A stretch of DNA of 20,350 bases from a virus. A program made the position numbers and the translations under genes. The stretch spans positions 1 to 20,350 of IMG/VR virus record IMGVR_UViG_3300035070_002521; one strand, 5' to 3'. Below, one piece after another: positions 5,407-11,875 of the stretch; the first letter of the stretch is position 1; each line of letters opens with the position of its first letter. Under the pieces are notes generated by a model. The model was not told the DNA's origin. It worked only from the letters and a program-made list of their open reading frames with translations, and made no database searches.

Positions 5407-6375
5407 ATGGCAGGATGGATAAGCCTACATAGGAGCATTACTAAGCACTGGCTTTGGGATGCTGAAGAGTTCTCAAAGGGTCAGGCTTGGGTTGATTTAC
5501 TTCTTAACGCTAACCACAAGCCAGCCACAGTAATGATAAAAGGAAAGGTCTACAAACTAGAAAGAGGTCAGCAGTGTAGATCAATGCTTACACTTTCAAA
5601 GCAATGGAAGTGGTCTAGAGGGAAGGTAAAAAGGTTCATTGAAGCGCTAAAAAGTGACTCAATGTTGGACATAAAAACGGACACCTACACAAGTGTGATA
5701 ACTATATGTAATTACAGTGATTTTCAGGGTGATGATACAACAGGCAGTACAACAGACGGACATCAAACGGGCATCAGACAGGACACAAACAATAATGTAA
5801 ATAATGGTAATAATGAAAATAAACCTTTAGTTGAGGCAAGGCCTAAACGAAGTAAGTTTAAGTTCACTGATGAAGATTTAAGATTCTCTGAAGAGATGTT
5901 CAAAAGAGTTATGATAGTAAATCCAGCAGCCAAGAAACCGAACTTGGAGAATTGGGCGAACACTATCAGATTAATGCGAGAGTCAGACAATCGCGATCAT
6001 AAAACAATGTGGGCTGTATTTGATTGGGCTAACAGGGATTCATTCTGGTGCTCGAACATTCTTAGCCCTGACAAGCTACGTAAACAATTCGATAAATTAC
6101 AGGTGAAGAAGAATGAAACCAATCAGCCGCGAAATGCTACAACAGGCCGCAAGCTCTCAGTCGTTGAAGAAAACAATGCAAGACTACTCGCAAAGTACGG
6201 AAACCCTGCCGCACCAAGTGAACGGACAATCAATCCCGCTGAACATACCGGAATGGATTCATACGAAGTTTCTGGAGGCGTACAGCAACAAGTGGCCTCA
6301 CACGGAATTACCATCGACATGGACTCAGGGGATTTCAGTAATGACAGTGAAGGAGATCCGCAATTCCGTTTCTAG
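5407..6375 (+). CDS. Phage replication initiation protein, O/DnaD-like
   Basis: A 322-aa replication initiator. Residues 1-107 (GWISLHRSITKHWLW..., ending ITICNYSDFQ) form the winged-helix DNA-binding domain common in phage O-like and DnaD-like replisome organisers. A linker (108-149) is rich in T, N and G. Residues ~150-235 (FKFTDEDLRFSEEMF ... FWCSNILSPDKLRKQFDKL) are the conserved C-terminal domain of this group. The final ~80 residues are flexible. It probably binds the phage origin, possibly within this gene, where the AATAATG repeats encode the Asn-rich linker. AAAAGGCG precedes the ATG. Its last 263 nt are also read in another frame by the P-like gene. Confidence 0.85.
   Translation: MAGWISLHRSITKHWLWDAEEFSKGQAWVDLLLNANHKPATVMIKGKVYKLERGQQCRSMLTLSKQWKWSRGKVKRFIEALKSDSMLDIKTDTYTSVITICNYSDFQGDDTTGSTTDGHQTGIRQDTNNNVNNGNNENKPLVEARPKRSKFKFTDEDLRFSEEMFKRVMIVNPAAKKPNLENWANTIRLMRESDNRDHKTMWAVFDWANRDSFWCSNILSPDKLRKQFDKLQVKKNETNQPRNATTGRKLSVVEENNARLLAKYGNPAAPSERTINPAEHTGMDSYEVSGGVQQQVASHGITIDMDSGDFSNDSEGDPQFRF
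5791..5823 (+). repeat. Iteron-like AT-rich repeats inside the replication gene
   Basis: AATAATG occurs at 5791, 5800 and 5809 with an exact 9-bp period, followed by a degenerate AATAAA at 5818. It lies in the linker-coding part of the O-like gene, as the lambda origin lies within gene O. It may be origin iterons or an unwinding element, or only codon repetition of the Asn-rich linker. Confidence 0.5.
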
Positions 6376-6772
6376 AGTTCTGACCGATAGAAAGGTAATG
6401 GATAAATTAAACGGTTGGCCGCCATCGCTTCCTGAGTTTATCGCGTTAGGTGGTGAAGATGTTGATTATGACGGGGCGTTTTATCGCTGTCTAAACCGAA
6501 AGCCAGAAGGTCGACCTGAGCAATTCGTTTTCGATAACTCTGCATTCAATATCCGAAGAATGACGCAAAAGGAAGCTGAGAAGTTTCACAAAAGGGAATT
6601 AGACAAGGCGATTGATTTAGAAAAGCGCGGATTGCTAAAGATTAACTCAGAAATGCCATTACGGATAACTGAGCATTCCACAGTGAATCTAAACGACATT
6701 GAGCGAGAAAACCATAAGGGGAAAGCGCACAAGTTCAGCGATAGAATCAACGCGCTCCGTAAGGGTAAATAA
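6113..6772 (+). CDS. Replication protein P-like (helicase loader)
   Basis: A 219-aa protein resembling the lambda P family, which brings host DnaB helicase to the initiator at the origin. The family-like core runs from about residue 45: IPEWIHTKFLEAYSNKWP, a W near 70, then VKEIRNSVSRVLTDRKVM and the diagnostic WPPSLPEFIALGG near 102-114. The C-terminus is basic. The ATG at 6113 has AGGTGAAGAAG upstream, inside the O-like gene, and the first 87 codons overlap that gene in the +1 frame. Because family-like sequence begins before the O stop codon, at least half of the overlap is truly coding in both frames. Position directly after O matches the O-P order of lambdoid phages. Confidence 0.78.
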   Translation: MKPISREMLQQAASSQSLKKTMQDYSQSTETLPHQVNGQSIPLNIPEWIHTKFLEAYSNKWPHTELPSTWTQGISVMTVKEIRNSVSRVLTDRKVMDKLNGWPPSLPEFIALGGEDVDYDGAFYRCLNRKPEGRPEQFVFDNSAFNIRRMTQKEAEKFHKRELDKAIDLEKRGLLKINSEMPLRITEHSTVNLNDIERENHKGKAHKFSDRINALRKGK

Positions 6773-6797
6773 ACTTTTAACTAGATAGGAAACAATT

Positions 6798-6989
6798 ATG
6801 CGTGAATACAAAAAGACATACTTCGTAGGTAGCAATGGCAGACTTTACAGAAAGGAAACTGATTACGCTAACCGTTCTTGGTGGTACATCTTCGAGGCTT
6901 ATGGCGACGGAACTGACGGGTGGGCTCTGCATGATGACAAGCCAGAGATTGAATTAACAGAGCGTGAAAATGGCGCGGTTTTTAACTAG
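6798..6989 (+). CDS. Hypothetical protein, 63 aa
   Basis: A small aromatic-rich protein (MREYKKTYFVGSNGRLYRKE, then RSWWYIFEAYGDGTDGW) likely to form a beta-sheet domain. The TAGATAGG motif at 6782-6789 gives its ribosome site 8 nt from the ATG. The same motif precedes the next two genes. No family recognised. Confidence 0.65.
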   Translation: MREYKKTYFVGSNGRLYRKETDYANRSWWYIFEAYGDGTDGWALHDDKPEIELTERENGAVFN

Positions 6990-7002
6990 ATAGGTAATGA
7001 AT

Positions 7003-7200
7003 ATGTATACATTTGAAAAGAAGAAAACAAGAAAGACAGGCAGCGCATCTCTTGGGTGGCATTTAGGTATGGGTTATGCGCAGCAATCACTTACCGTAAA
7101 GTATGAGGGCTGGTTGGTCCTATGTCCTGATGGTAAGAAAATCGCAGAGGCAACCAGTAAGAAACAAGCAAAACTAATCGCAGATTCACTAAATAGATAG
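7003..7200 (+). CDS. Hypothetical protein, 65 aa
   Basis: A basic protein (MYTFEKKKTRKTGSASLGWH...) with KYEGWLVLCPDGKKIAEATS near 32-51, followed by a helix ending LIADSLNR. An ATG at 6997 is in frame, but the AGG of TAGATAGG is only 2 nt from it, against 8 nt for the ATG at 7003, so I prefer 7003. Function unknown. Confidence 0.65.
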   Translation: MYTFEKKKTRKTGSASLGWHLGMGYAQQSLTVKYEGWLVLCPDGKKIAEATSKKQAKLIADSLNR

Positions 7201-7208
7201 GTAATGAG

Positions 7209-7871
7209 ATGAAGAAGCTAAAATTATTGGATTTATTCTGCTGCGCTGGCGGCGCCGGGCATGGTTACAGCTTGGCAGGGTTTGAAGTTACCGGTGTTGA
7301 TATCGACCCCCAACCAAAACACCCAAAGCACATGAAGTTTATGCAAAGCTGTGCTCTTGAGTATTTAAAAAACCACCACCATGAGTTTGATGTAATTCAT
7401 GCAAGCCCACCATGCCAAGCGCACACAAAGGCATCAAAGGTAGCTAGAGCTGGTGGAAAGGAGTATGAATGCTTTATTGAAAGAGTTAGAGAGGCGCTAA
7501 AAGAAATCGGAAAGCCTTACATCATCGAGAACGTACCGGGCGCACCAATGGAAGATGCATTTGAGTTATGCGGGGCAATGTTCGGCCTTAAAACGTACAG
7601 ACACAGACTTTTTGAATCTAACATGGAAATAAAAGTACCGGCGCACCCCGAACACATAGCTAAAAATTGCAAGATGGGTAGGGCACCAAAACCGGGCGAG
7701 TACATTCAAGTTGTTGGTCACTTCTCCGGCGTCCCATTCGCAAGAGAGGCTATGGGGATTAGCTGGATGGGTCAAAAGGAACTAGCTCAAGCAATACCGC
7801 CAGTTTACACGGAGTTTATTGGCAAGCGGATTATGGAATCACTAACCGCCGACCAGTTGAGAGGTAAGTGA
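7209..7871 (+). CDS. C5-cytosine-specific DNA methyltransferase (orphan)
   Basis: A 220-aa methyltransferase that would transfer a methyl group from S-adenosylmethionine to carbon 5 of cytosine in phage DNA. Visible motifs: I (LLDLFCCAGGAGHGY, residues 6-20, cofactor binding), acidic VDID (30-33), IV with catalytic C69 (HASPPCQ), VI (IIENVPG, E107), VIII (YRHRLFES), and X-like (AIPPVYTEFIGKRI). It is shorter than bacterial enzymes, with a small target-recognition region of roughly 40 residues between motifs VIII and X, as in the short C5 methylases found in other phages. No restriction enzyme is nearby, so protection from host restriction is the likely role. TAGATAGG supplies the ribosome site. 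Confidence 0.9.
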   Translation: MKKLKLLDLFCCAGGAGHGYSLAGFEVTGVDIDPQPKHPKHMKFMQSCALEYLKNHHHEFDVIHASPPCQAHTKASKVARAGGKEYECFIERVREALKEIGKPYIIENVPGAPMEDAFELCGAMFGLKTYRHRLFESNMEIKVPAHPEHIAKNCKMGRAPKPGEYIQVVGHFSGVPFAREAMGISWMGQKELAQAIPPVYTEFIGKRIMESLTADQLRGK

Positions 7872-7872
7872 T

Positions 7873-8151
7873 ATGAAAATAGGAATCTTAGGAAGAATAT
7901 CACCGGCTTTGTTTATGGCTCTACAGTCTTCACGAGGCTGCGAGGATTTTGAATTTATCGAAGTTACTCAAGAACAGGTTGATGAAGACGAAAATAAAAT
8001 TGCAATACTTGGCGGTGCGCCAATAGCTCACTTTGAGAGTGAAGATTTTAGAGCTAAGGCAATGTGCCCAATGCGGGTTTTAAGTGGAAGCGGTAAAACT
8101 GGCAGTAACAAGTCAGACCGAAAGCGCGATAGAAAGAATCGATGGAGATAG
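7873..8151 (+). CDS. Hypothetical protein, 92 aa
   Basis: Begins 1 nt after the methyltransferase stop, with GAGAGG upstream. The N-terminus (MKIGILGRISPALFMAL) is beta-alpha like, the middle is acidic (QVDEDENKIAILGGAP), and the end is strongly basic (SNKSDRKRDRKNRWR). No family recognised. Confidence 0.62.
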   Translation: MKIGILGRISPALFMALQSSRGCEDFEFIEVTQEQVDEDENKIAILGGAPIAHFESEDFRAKAMCPMRVLSGSGKTGSNKSDRKRDRKNRWR

Positions 8152-8153
8152 CA

Positions 8154-8330
8154 ATGAACCACGTATTTAGAATGCCAAAGCTACACAGGAACTCACCGGT
8201 AATGGGTAAGATACTCAAGGATATCGAGAAGCGCGGATGTTTTTATTATAGCAATCAGCGAGTAAAGATAGACGAAGCTAACACGAAGGTAGACGGCGTT
8301 TATGTTTATTTGGCATATACGCCAGCGTGA
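8154..8330 (+). CDS. Hypothetical protein, 58 aa
   Basis: A small basic protein (MNHVFRMPKLHRNSPVMGKI). ATG 8154 is preferred over the in-frame ATG at 8142 because GGAG lies 6 nt before it, inside the end of the upstream gene. Its stop overlaps the next start as GTGA. Unknown function. Confidence 0.6.
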   Translation: MNHVFRMPKLHRNSPVMGKILKDIEKRGCFYYSNQRVKIDEANTKVDGVYVYLAYTPA

Positions 8331-8851
8331 ATCCAATTGATGAGTTCAAACAAAGGTATGGGGCTGTGGTTATGAGTCATGAATTTATTATTCCACCTAC
8401 TGATGATGGTTGGTTTGGGTTTGTTAGTGGAATGACAGACATTCGAGAAGGTAGCAATGACACACTAAAGGTTGTTGTTACCGTCAGCCATGGGAATGGA
8501 AAGTGGGGTATGGCACGACTTTGGCGCTCATGGATGAAGATAACATCTGATTACATGGCCGCTAACGGGTCTAAAATGCCCCTCATGACGCGAGATGATG
8601 GTAGTTGGTATGGTAGTCGCCCTTTTAACGAAAAAGACGCTCACGAGCTATTCACGGCGCAATGGCTCGGGGTTGATGAGAATGGAAATAGATTGAGCTG
8701 GAGGAAATCAGAAGGCGAAAACGTAGCGGATAAAGGCCAGAGATTTATGGCTATGATGAAACATCAAGATTGGTGCATGGAAAAAGGCATAGCACTACCA
8801 AAGCCTCGCAACAGTGAATTGCATGAATTGGAGCAATCTCAAAACATGTGA
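8327..8851 (+). CDS. Conserved phage-like protein of unknown function, 174 aa
   Basis: A soluble protein with a hydrophobic, tryptophan-rich core (HGNGKWGMARLWRSWMKITS near 55-74, YGSRPFNEKDAHELFTAQWL near 94-113) and a charged C-terminus (RFMAMMKHQDWCMEKGIALP). The GTG start at 8327 overlaps the previous stop (GTGA). An internal ATG at 8372 would remove 15 residues. The style is that of ninB-region accessory genes after the replication genes, but I do not see the NinB signature and do not assign it. Its stop codon lies inside the CRP-like site at 8847. Confidence 0.65.
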   Translation: MNPIDEFKQRYGAVVMSHEFIIPPTDDGWFGFVSGMTDIREGSNDTLKVVVTVSHGNGKWGMARLWRSWMKITSDYMAANGSKMPLMTRDDGSWYGSRPFNEKDAHELFTAQWLGVDENGNRLSWRKSEGENVADKGQRFMAMMKHQDWCMEKGIALPKPRNSELHELEQSQNM

Positions 8852-8889
8852 GCACTATCACAGAAGTTGGCGGATATCGTATTTATAAT
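8847..8889 (+). promoter_or_regulatory. CRP-like class II promoter for the DnaJ-zinc/HTH block
   Basis: A perfect TGTGA-N6-TCACA (8847-8862) is followed by a perfect -10 TATAAT (8884-8889) exactly 37 nt from site start. The transcription start is expected near 8896, with the site centred at -41.5. The -35 position reads CAGAAG. The palindrome overlaps the stop codon of the upstream gene. Confidence 0.7.
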
Positions 8890-8917
8890 GTATACATCAA
8901 CTGAAGAGGTTAATCAA

Positions 8918-9286
8918 ATGGAATACAAAGGCAATATAACGCTACCGACTTACACGGAATACTGTGAAAGCTTGCTGAGCGATTCGGTTAAAGAAGATAA
9001 AAAAGTTAAGTGCCAAAATTGCGAAGGTCACGGAACTATTGTGGAGGACGTGCAATCTAGTCAAGGGAATTGGCACGAGATTGAAGAGGATTGCGAAGAG
9101 TGCGATGGTGAGGGTAAAGTTTATGCAAGTGAATTAGCAAGCGCTAAAAATCTTGTTAGCGTTCAACATTACAAATTAGAGATGATCGAAACAGTAAGAA
9201 AGCTTAGCTCATGGACTCGAACTGATTTCTTTCTAAATATTGCCAAGTGCAAGACTCTATTTGTCAAAGGTGGATATCATGGCTAG
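8918..9286 (+). CDS. Small protein with DnaJ-type zinc-binding motif
   Basis: A 122-aa protein with a paired C-x-x-C-x-G-x-G arrangement: C32-C35 (KCQNCEGHGT) and C59-C62 (DCEECDGEGK). This is the pattern of half of the DnaJ cysteine-rich zinc domain. No J-domain is present, so it is not a chaperone co-factor in the usual sense; such isolated motifs occur in small phage proteins. ATG 8918 is chosen because GAGGTT precedes it and upstream codons would lie before the predicted transcript start (~8896). First gene of a CRP-like unit. Function unknown. Confidence 0.72.
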   Translation: MEYKGNITLPTYTEYCESLLSDSVKEDKKVKCQNCEGHGTIVEDVQSSQGNWHEIEEDCEECDGEGKVYASELASAKNLVSVQHYKLEMIETVRKLSSWTRTDFFLNIAKCKTLFVKGGYHG

Positions 9287-9749
9287 ACCATATAAATTAG
9301 CGAGTTATTCGCAAGAAGAAGTAAGAGCAAAAGTAAAAGAGCTGGGGACTATCGCAAAGGCAGCTAAGTTCTACGAATGCGCAGAGAAGACAGTAAGCAA
9401 TAAGATTGGATTCTTTGTGTATCGAAGTGTTGACCCAAAGCACCACAAAGAGCTTAAGGAGTTGCTTAAGATTCATACCAAGAGTCGAGTTGGTGAATTG
9501 ATGGGATACTCACAGAGTCAAATGGAATGGTTCACCAAGAAGCATAAGATTAAGTGCTCATCGAAAGGTAAGCCAAAGATTGATTCAAACCTTACCCATT
9601 ACGAAATGAATAACATGGATGAGGTTATAAAGGATTATGCGACCATTTTAGATTGCGCGGATGAATTGGAAGTAAGCGCAAAGACAATCCATCGCCATTT
9701 AAAGATTTGTAGAGAGCGTAAACGTGAAGTGGCTCACAGTAGTTATTAA
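9279..9749 (+). CDS. Triple-HTH DNA-binding protein
   Basis: A 156-aa basic protein with three successive helix-turn-helix-like units: about 23-45 (GTIAKAAKFYECAEKTVSNK), 68-92 (KSRVGELMGYSQSQMEWFTK) and 120-143 (YATILDCADELEVSAKTIHR). It likely binds DNA as a phage regulator. A role in middle or late transcription is possible from its location after the replication genes, but this is inference. ATG 9279 has AGGTGG 6 nt upstream and overlaps the zinc-protein gene by 8 nt. The upstream in-frame start at 9240 lacks a good ribosome site. Confidence 0.68.
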   Translation: MARPYKLASYSQEEVRAKVKELGTIAKAAKFYECAEKTVSNKIGFFVYRSVDPKHHKELKELLKIHTKSRVGELMGYSQSQMEWFTKKHKIKCSSKGKPKIDSNLTHYEMNNMDEVIKDYATILDCADELEVSAKTIHRHLKICRERKREVAHSSY

Positions 9750-9836
9750 CTATAACTGGTACGCTAGGTTAAGTTTTTGATTAAAGTCGCTCATAGGTGT
9801 TTGTGGGTGGCTTGGAATTGATGTTTAGAGGTGTTT

Positions 9837-10061
9837 ATGAGTAATTGGATTGATATTGATAGTAAATCTCCAGATGTCGGCAAGCCCGTACTTTGTGTTG
9901 GGGTTTCTGATTATGGTGAGTTTTTAGCTCCAGTAGTGGCATCGCTTCAAGGTGATGGAAGGTTTATAATTGGGTATAGATTTCACGATGAAAGGGTGAT
10001 TGGTTTCTTTTTTGAGACGTTTGTAACTCACTGGATGCAACTTCCAGAAATGCCGGAGTGA
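9837..10061 (+). CDS. DUF551-family protein (copy 1)
   Basis: A 74-aa protein with the DUF551 pattern: an N-terminal WIDIDSKSPDVGKPVLCVG (W-I-x-V/I ... P ... VL) and a C-terminal VTHWMQLPEMPE, matching the family's terminal H-W-x-P-L-P. DUF551 proteins are widespread small accessory proteins of gammaproteobacterial phages with no known function. ATG 9837 follows AGAGGTG. An in-frame GTG 6 nt upstream is less likely. A paralogue lies at 10217. The 87 nt before it hold no clear promoter or terminator. Confidence 0.78.
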   Translation: MSNWIDIDSKSPDVGKPVLCVGVSDYGEFLAPVVASLQGDGRFIIGYRFHDERVIGFFFETFVTHWMQLPEMPE

Positions 10062-10064
10062 GTT

Positions 10065-10220
10065 ATGACAATTGAAGAGTACGAAATGCGATTCATGACT
10101 GAGCTTGAAGATAATTACACAGGCTCATTGAATTGGAATGATTACGTTAAAGAGTGCTACCAATCATTTATGGATAGCGTAGCAGAGCAAGAATTAAATA
10201 TGGAGTTGAATCAGTTATGA
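10065..10220 (+). CDS. Hypothetical protein, 51 aa
   Basis: An acidic helical protein (MTIEEYEMRFMTELEDNYTG...). It starts 3 nt after the first DUF551 gene, with GGAGTGAG as ribosome site. It overlaps the second DUF551 gene as ATGA. No family recognised. The tight packing on both sides supports it as real. Confidence 0.6.
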   Translation: MTIEEYEMRFMTELEDNYTGSLNWNDYVKECYQSFMDSVAEQELNMELNQL

Positions 10221-10393
10221 GCAAGTGGATTAGTGTGAGCGATCGCTTGCCTGAAAATGAAAGAGTTATTGCGTATACGCCAAATGAAGACTTGTGTGTT
10301 CAATACAGATTTATTCCAGCAGGTCTTTTTAAGCAAGTGGCATCAGACGCTACCCACTGGCAACCACTGCCACCAGTGCCAGAGGGTAACTAG
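10217..10393 (+). CDS. DUF551-family protein (copy 2)
   Basis: A 58-aa protein with WISVSDRLPENERVIAY at the start and ATHWQPLPPVPEGN at the end, a textbook DUF551 arrangement shorter than its neighbour at 9837. Its ATG overlaps the preceding stop, and its stop directly abuts the next ATG. Function unknown. Confidence 0.78.
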   Translation: MSKWISVSDRLPENERVIAYTPNEDLCVQYRFIPAGLFKQVASDATHWQPLPPVPEGN

Positions 10394-10633
10394 ATGGCAA
10401 TAGAAAAGGTACTACTTCAAACTCAACTATGCGCATTAGACTTTAAAGCTAACCTTGAGGTTTTAGATGTTCCAGCAAGGTTGATTGAGAATGCTAGTGG
10501 GAATCCAAGCCGTTATGTCGTATTGGACAGCGCAAACCTAACCACAGAGCAGAGGGTAAGGTTAACAAGGCTGCATGATTTGATGTGGTGCAAGATATGC
10601 GTAGAAGATATTAAATTAAGTGAGGAGTGGTAA
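10394..10633 (+). CDS. Hypothetical protein, 79 aa
   Basis: Starts immediately after the DUF551 stop (10393); GAGGG lies about 8 nt upstream. The protein (MAIEKVLLQTQLCALDFKAN...) ends with a helix containing LMWCKICVEDIKLSEEW. Its TAA overlaps the next ATG (TAATG). Not recognised. Confidence 0.62.
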   Translation: MAIEKVLLQTQLCALDFKANLEVLDVPARLIENASGNPSRYVVLDSANLTTEQRVRLTRLHDLMWCKICVEDIKLSEEW

Positions 10634-10815
10634 TGGAAAAGGAAAGAATTAGCATTGTTACTCGCGGTAATTATTCGATAGTAGTTAAAGATAATCGAAA
10701 GGAATATCGGAGTAAGTTGGCATTTAGTCGACAAGCTGAATCATTAGCAAAGACAGCTAAGGCAATTAGTGACTTTGGGCGAACTCTTGGTAATTTCAAG
10801 TTAATCAAGATTTAG
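10633..10815 (+). CDS. Hypothetical protein, 60 aa, basic
   Basis: Short basic protein (MEKERISIVTRGNYSIVVKD, then a helix FSRQAESLAKTAKAISDFGR). ATG 10633 has GAGGAG upstream and overlaps the preceding stop. The in-frame GTG at 10627 is less likely. Last gene of the accessory run before the next CRP-like promoter. Function unknown. Confidence 0.6.
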   Translation: MEKERISIVTRGNYSIVVKDNRKEYRSKLAFSRQAESLAKTAKAISDFGRTLGNFKLIKI

Positions 10816-10820
10816 AAACC

Positions 10821-10863
10821 TGTGACAACCATCACAGACTTAAAACAATGCGCGGTCTATTAT
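10821..10863 (+). promoter_or_regulatory. CRP-like class II promoter for the 189-aa gene
   Basis: A perfect TGTGA-N6-TCACA (10821-10836) with TATTAT at 10858-10863, 37 nt from site start. The start is expected near 10870 and the site is centred at -41.5. The -35 position reads CAGACT. It lies in a 76-nt gap between genes. Confidence 0.7.
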
Positions 10864-10891
10864 GGCTTCGTAACTAATTGGAGATATAGAT

Positions 10892-11461
10892 ATGATTACT
10901 TGTAAAGAAGATTTGATTGGAACTTATGTTGATGGGCGCGACATTAAGCTTGGTAATGAGTATCAAAAGTTACTGTTTAAGTTTGGCGTTAAATGGCTTC
11001 ATTTTGATGACCAAGAGGTTAGAACTGCTAGTGGGATGACTAACCACTTTTGCTTTAATGGGGAGTTCTTAAGCTGGAGTCGGAAAGAGCCTGCGGATAT
11101 CAATTACGAAAAGAAACTTACACTCAAAGACCTAAAACCAAAACCAACCAAGTTCGTAAAAGTCGAAGAGTCTATCTTTGGTTTAAAGGAGGAGTTTGAG
11201 AGTGGTGAGTTGTATCGAGTGTATGTGCATCATGGTGACAATCCGATGTATGGCGTTATCGATAGTGAGTTCTCTCTAATTCAGGCAGCGGATAGAAGCA
11301 ATGTTTACCGACAAGTTGAGACTACAGAGCGAGATTTGTTTATTGATATGATAGAGCAAGCTGGAGCTGAATTATCAAGCGATGGTGAGTGGTCATTTGC
11401 ATGCCTAGCTGCAAGTGTGTTTGATTCCGGCCGTATCAAACTAACAGGTAAACCAGAGTAA
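10892..11461 (+). CDS. Hypothetical protein, 189 aa
   Basis: A soluble acidic protein I do not recognise. It starts with a compact region rich in aromatics (LLFKFGVKWLHFDDQEVRTA near 27-46). A hinge rich in lysine and proline follows (LKDLKPKPTKFVKVEE near 79-94), then a second domain (GELYRVYVHHGDNPMYGVID near 105-124, and a helix with ERDLFIDMIEQAGAE). The two-part layout suggests two small domains joined by a linker. It is a single gene under its own CRP-like promoter, with GGAGATATAG before the ATG, so it can be expressed apart from its neighbours. Confidence 0.68.
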   Translation: MITCKEDLIGTYVDGRDIKLGNEYQKLLFKFGVKWLHFDDQEVRTASGMTNHFCFNGEFLSWSRKEPADINYEKKLTLKDLKPKPTKFVKVEESIFGLKEEFESGELYRVYVHHGDNPMYGVIDSEFSLIQAADRSNVYRQVETTERDLFIDMIEQAGAELSSDGEWSFACLAASVFDSGRIKLTGKPE

Positions 11462-11479
11462 GGGGTGGCTTTCTAATTG

Positions 11480-11522
11480 CGTGATGCTCATCACAGTAAA
11501 TTGATTATTGATTGGTTATTAT
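11480..11522 (+). promoter_or_regulatory. CRP-like class II promoter for small membrane proteins
   Basis: CGTGA-N6-TCACA (11480-11495), a 9-of-10 match to the CRP half-sites, with TATTAT at 11517-11522, again exactly 37 nt from site start. The start is expected near 11529. The -35 position reads CAGTAA. Confidence 0.62.
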
Positions 11523-11551
11523 TGTTTCAACTTAAACGAAAGGAAGAAAAA

Positions 11552-11752
11552 ATGAAAAAGAAAAAAAACAACGGTTCAGTATTTTTTGGTTTGTGTGCGG
11601 CGATGGCTCTATTATCTATTGGTGGATGGGTTTCCAATGTGTACAAGATATTCACTACAGGTTTTGAGGTGGCTCAGTGGGGTGGTTTGGAGGTAATGCG
11701 CATTGTTGGTGTATTTGTCGCTCCTCTTGGCGCTGTGCTCGGTTTCTTTTAA
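11552..11752 (+). CDS. Small inner-membrane protein, 66 aa
   Basis: A basic N-terminus (MKKKKNNGS) is followed by two hydrophobic stretches, about 10-31 (VFFGLCAAMALLSIGGWVSN) and about 48-66 (VMRIVGVFVAPLGAVLGFF), ending right at the membrane. This predicts a two-span inner-membrane protein, with the lysine-rich end in the cytoplasm. Holin-like, superinfection-exclusion-like or other roles are all possible, and none can be assigned. ATG 11552 has AAAGGAAG upstream. Codons before it would precede the predicted transcript start at ~11529. Confidence 0.65.
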   Translation: MKKKKNNGSVFFGLCAAMALLSIGGWVSNVYKIFTTGFEVAQWGGLEVMRIVGVFVAPLGAVLGFF

Positions 11753-11768
11753 TTTAAGGTTCTGCTAT

Positions 11769-11873
11769 ATGAGTCTCATTTATCGCGCCGTAATGGTGTC
11801 AATAGTGGTAGGAATTTCCTCTGTATCTTTTCTTTTGATATCGCTAGGAATTAGATTGCTGTCAGAAGTGTAA
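11769..11873 (+). CDS. Tiny single-span membrane protein, 34 aa
   Basis: An ORF of 34 residues (MSLIYRAVMVSIVVGISSVS, then FLLISLGIRLLSEV) that is nearly all hydrophobic after an initial arginine and reads as one membrane helix. It lies 16 nt after the 66-aa membrane protein and just before a terminator, with AAGG about 10 nt upstream. It probably acts with its neighbour if it is translated. Its small size keeps confidence moderate. Confidence 0.5.
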   Translation: MSLIYRAVMVSIVVGISSVSFLLISLGIRLLSEV

Positions 11874-11875
11874 CA

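Noticed and set aside
11477-11551. Longer N-terminus for the 66-aa membrane protein
   Set aside because: It begins with TTG inside the CRP-like site, before the predicted transcript start; ATG 11552 has a proper ribosome site and starts with a lysine-rich membrane-protein N-terminus.
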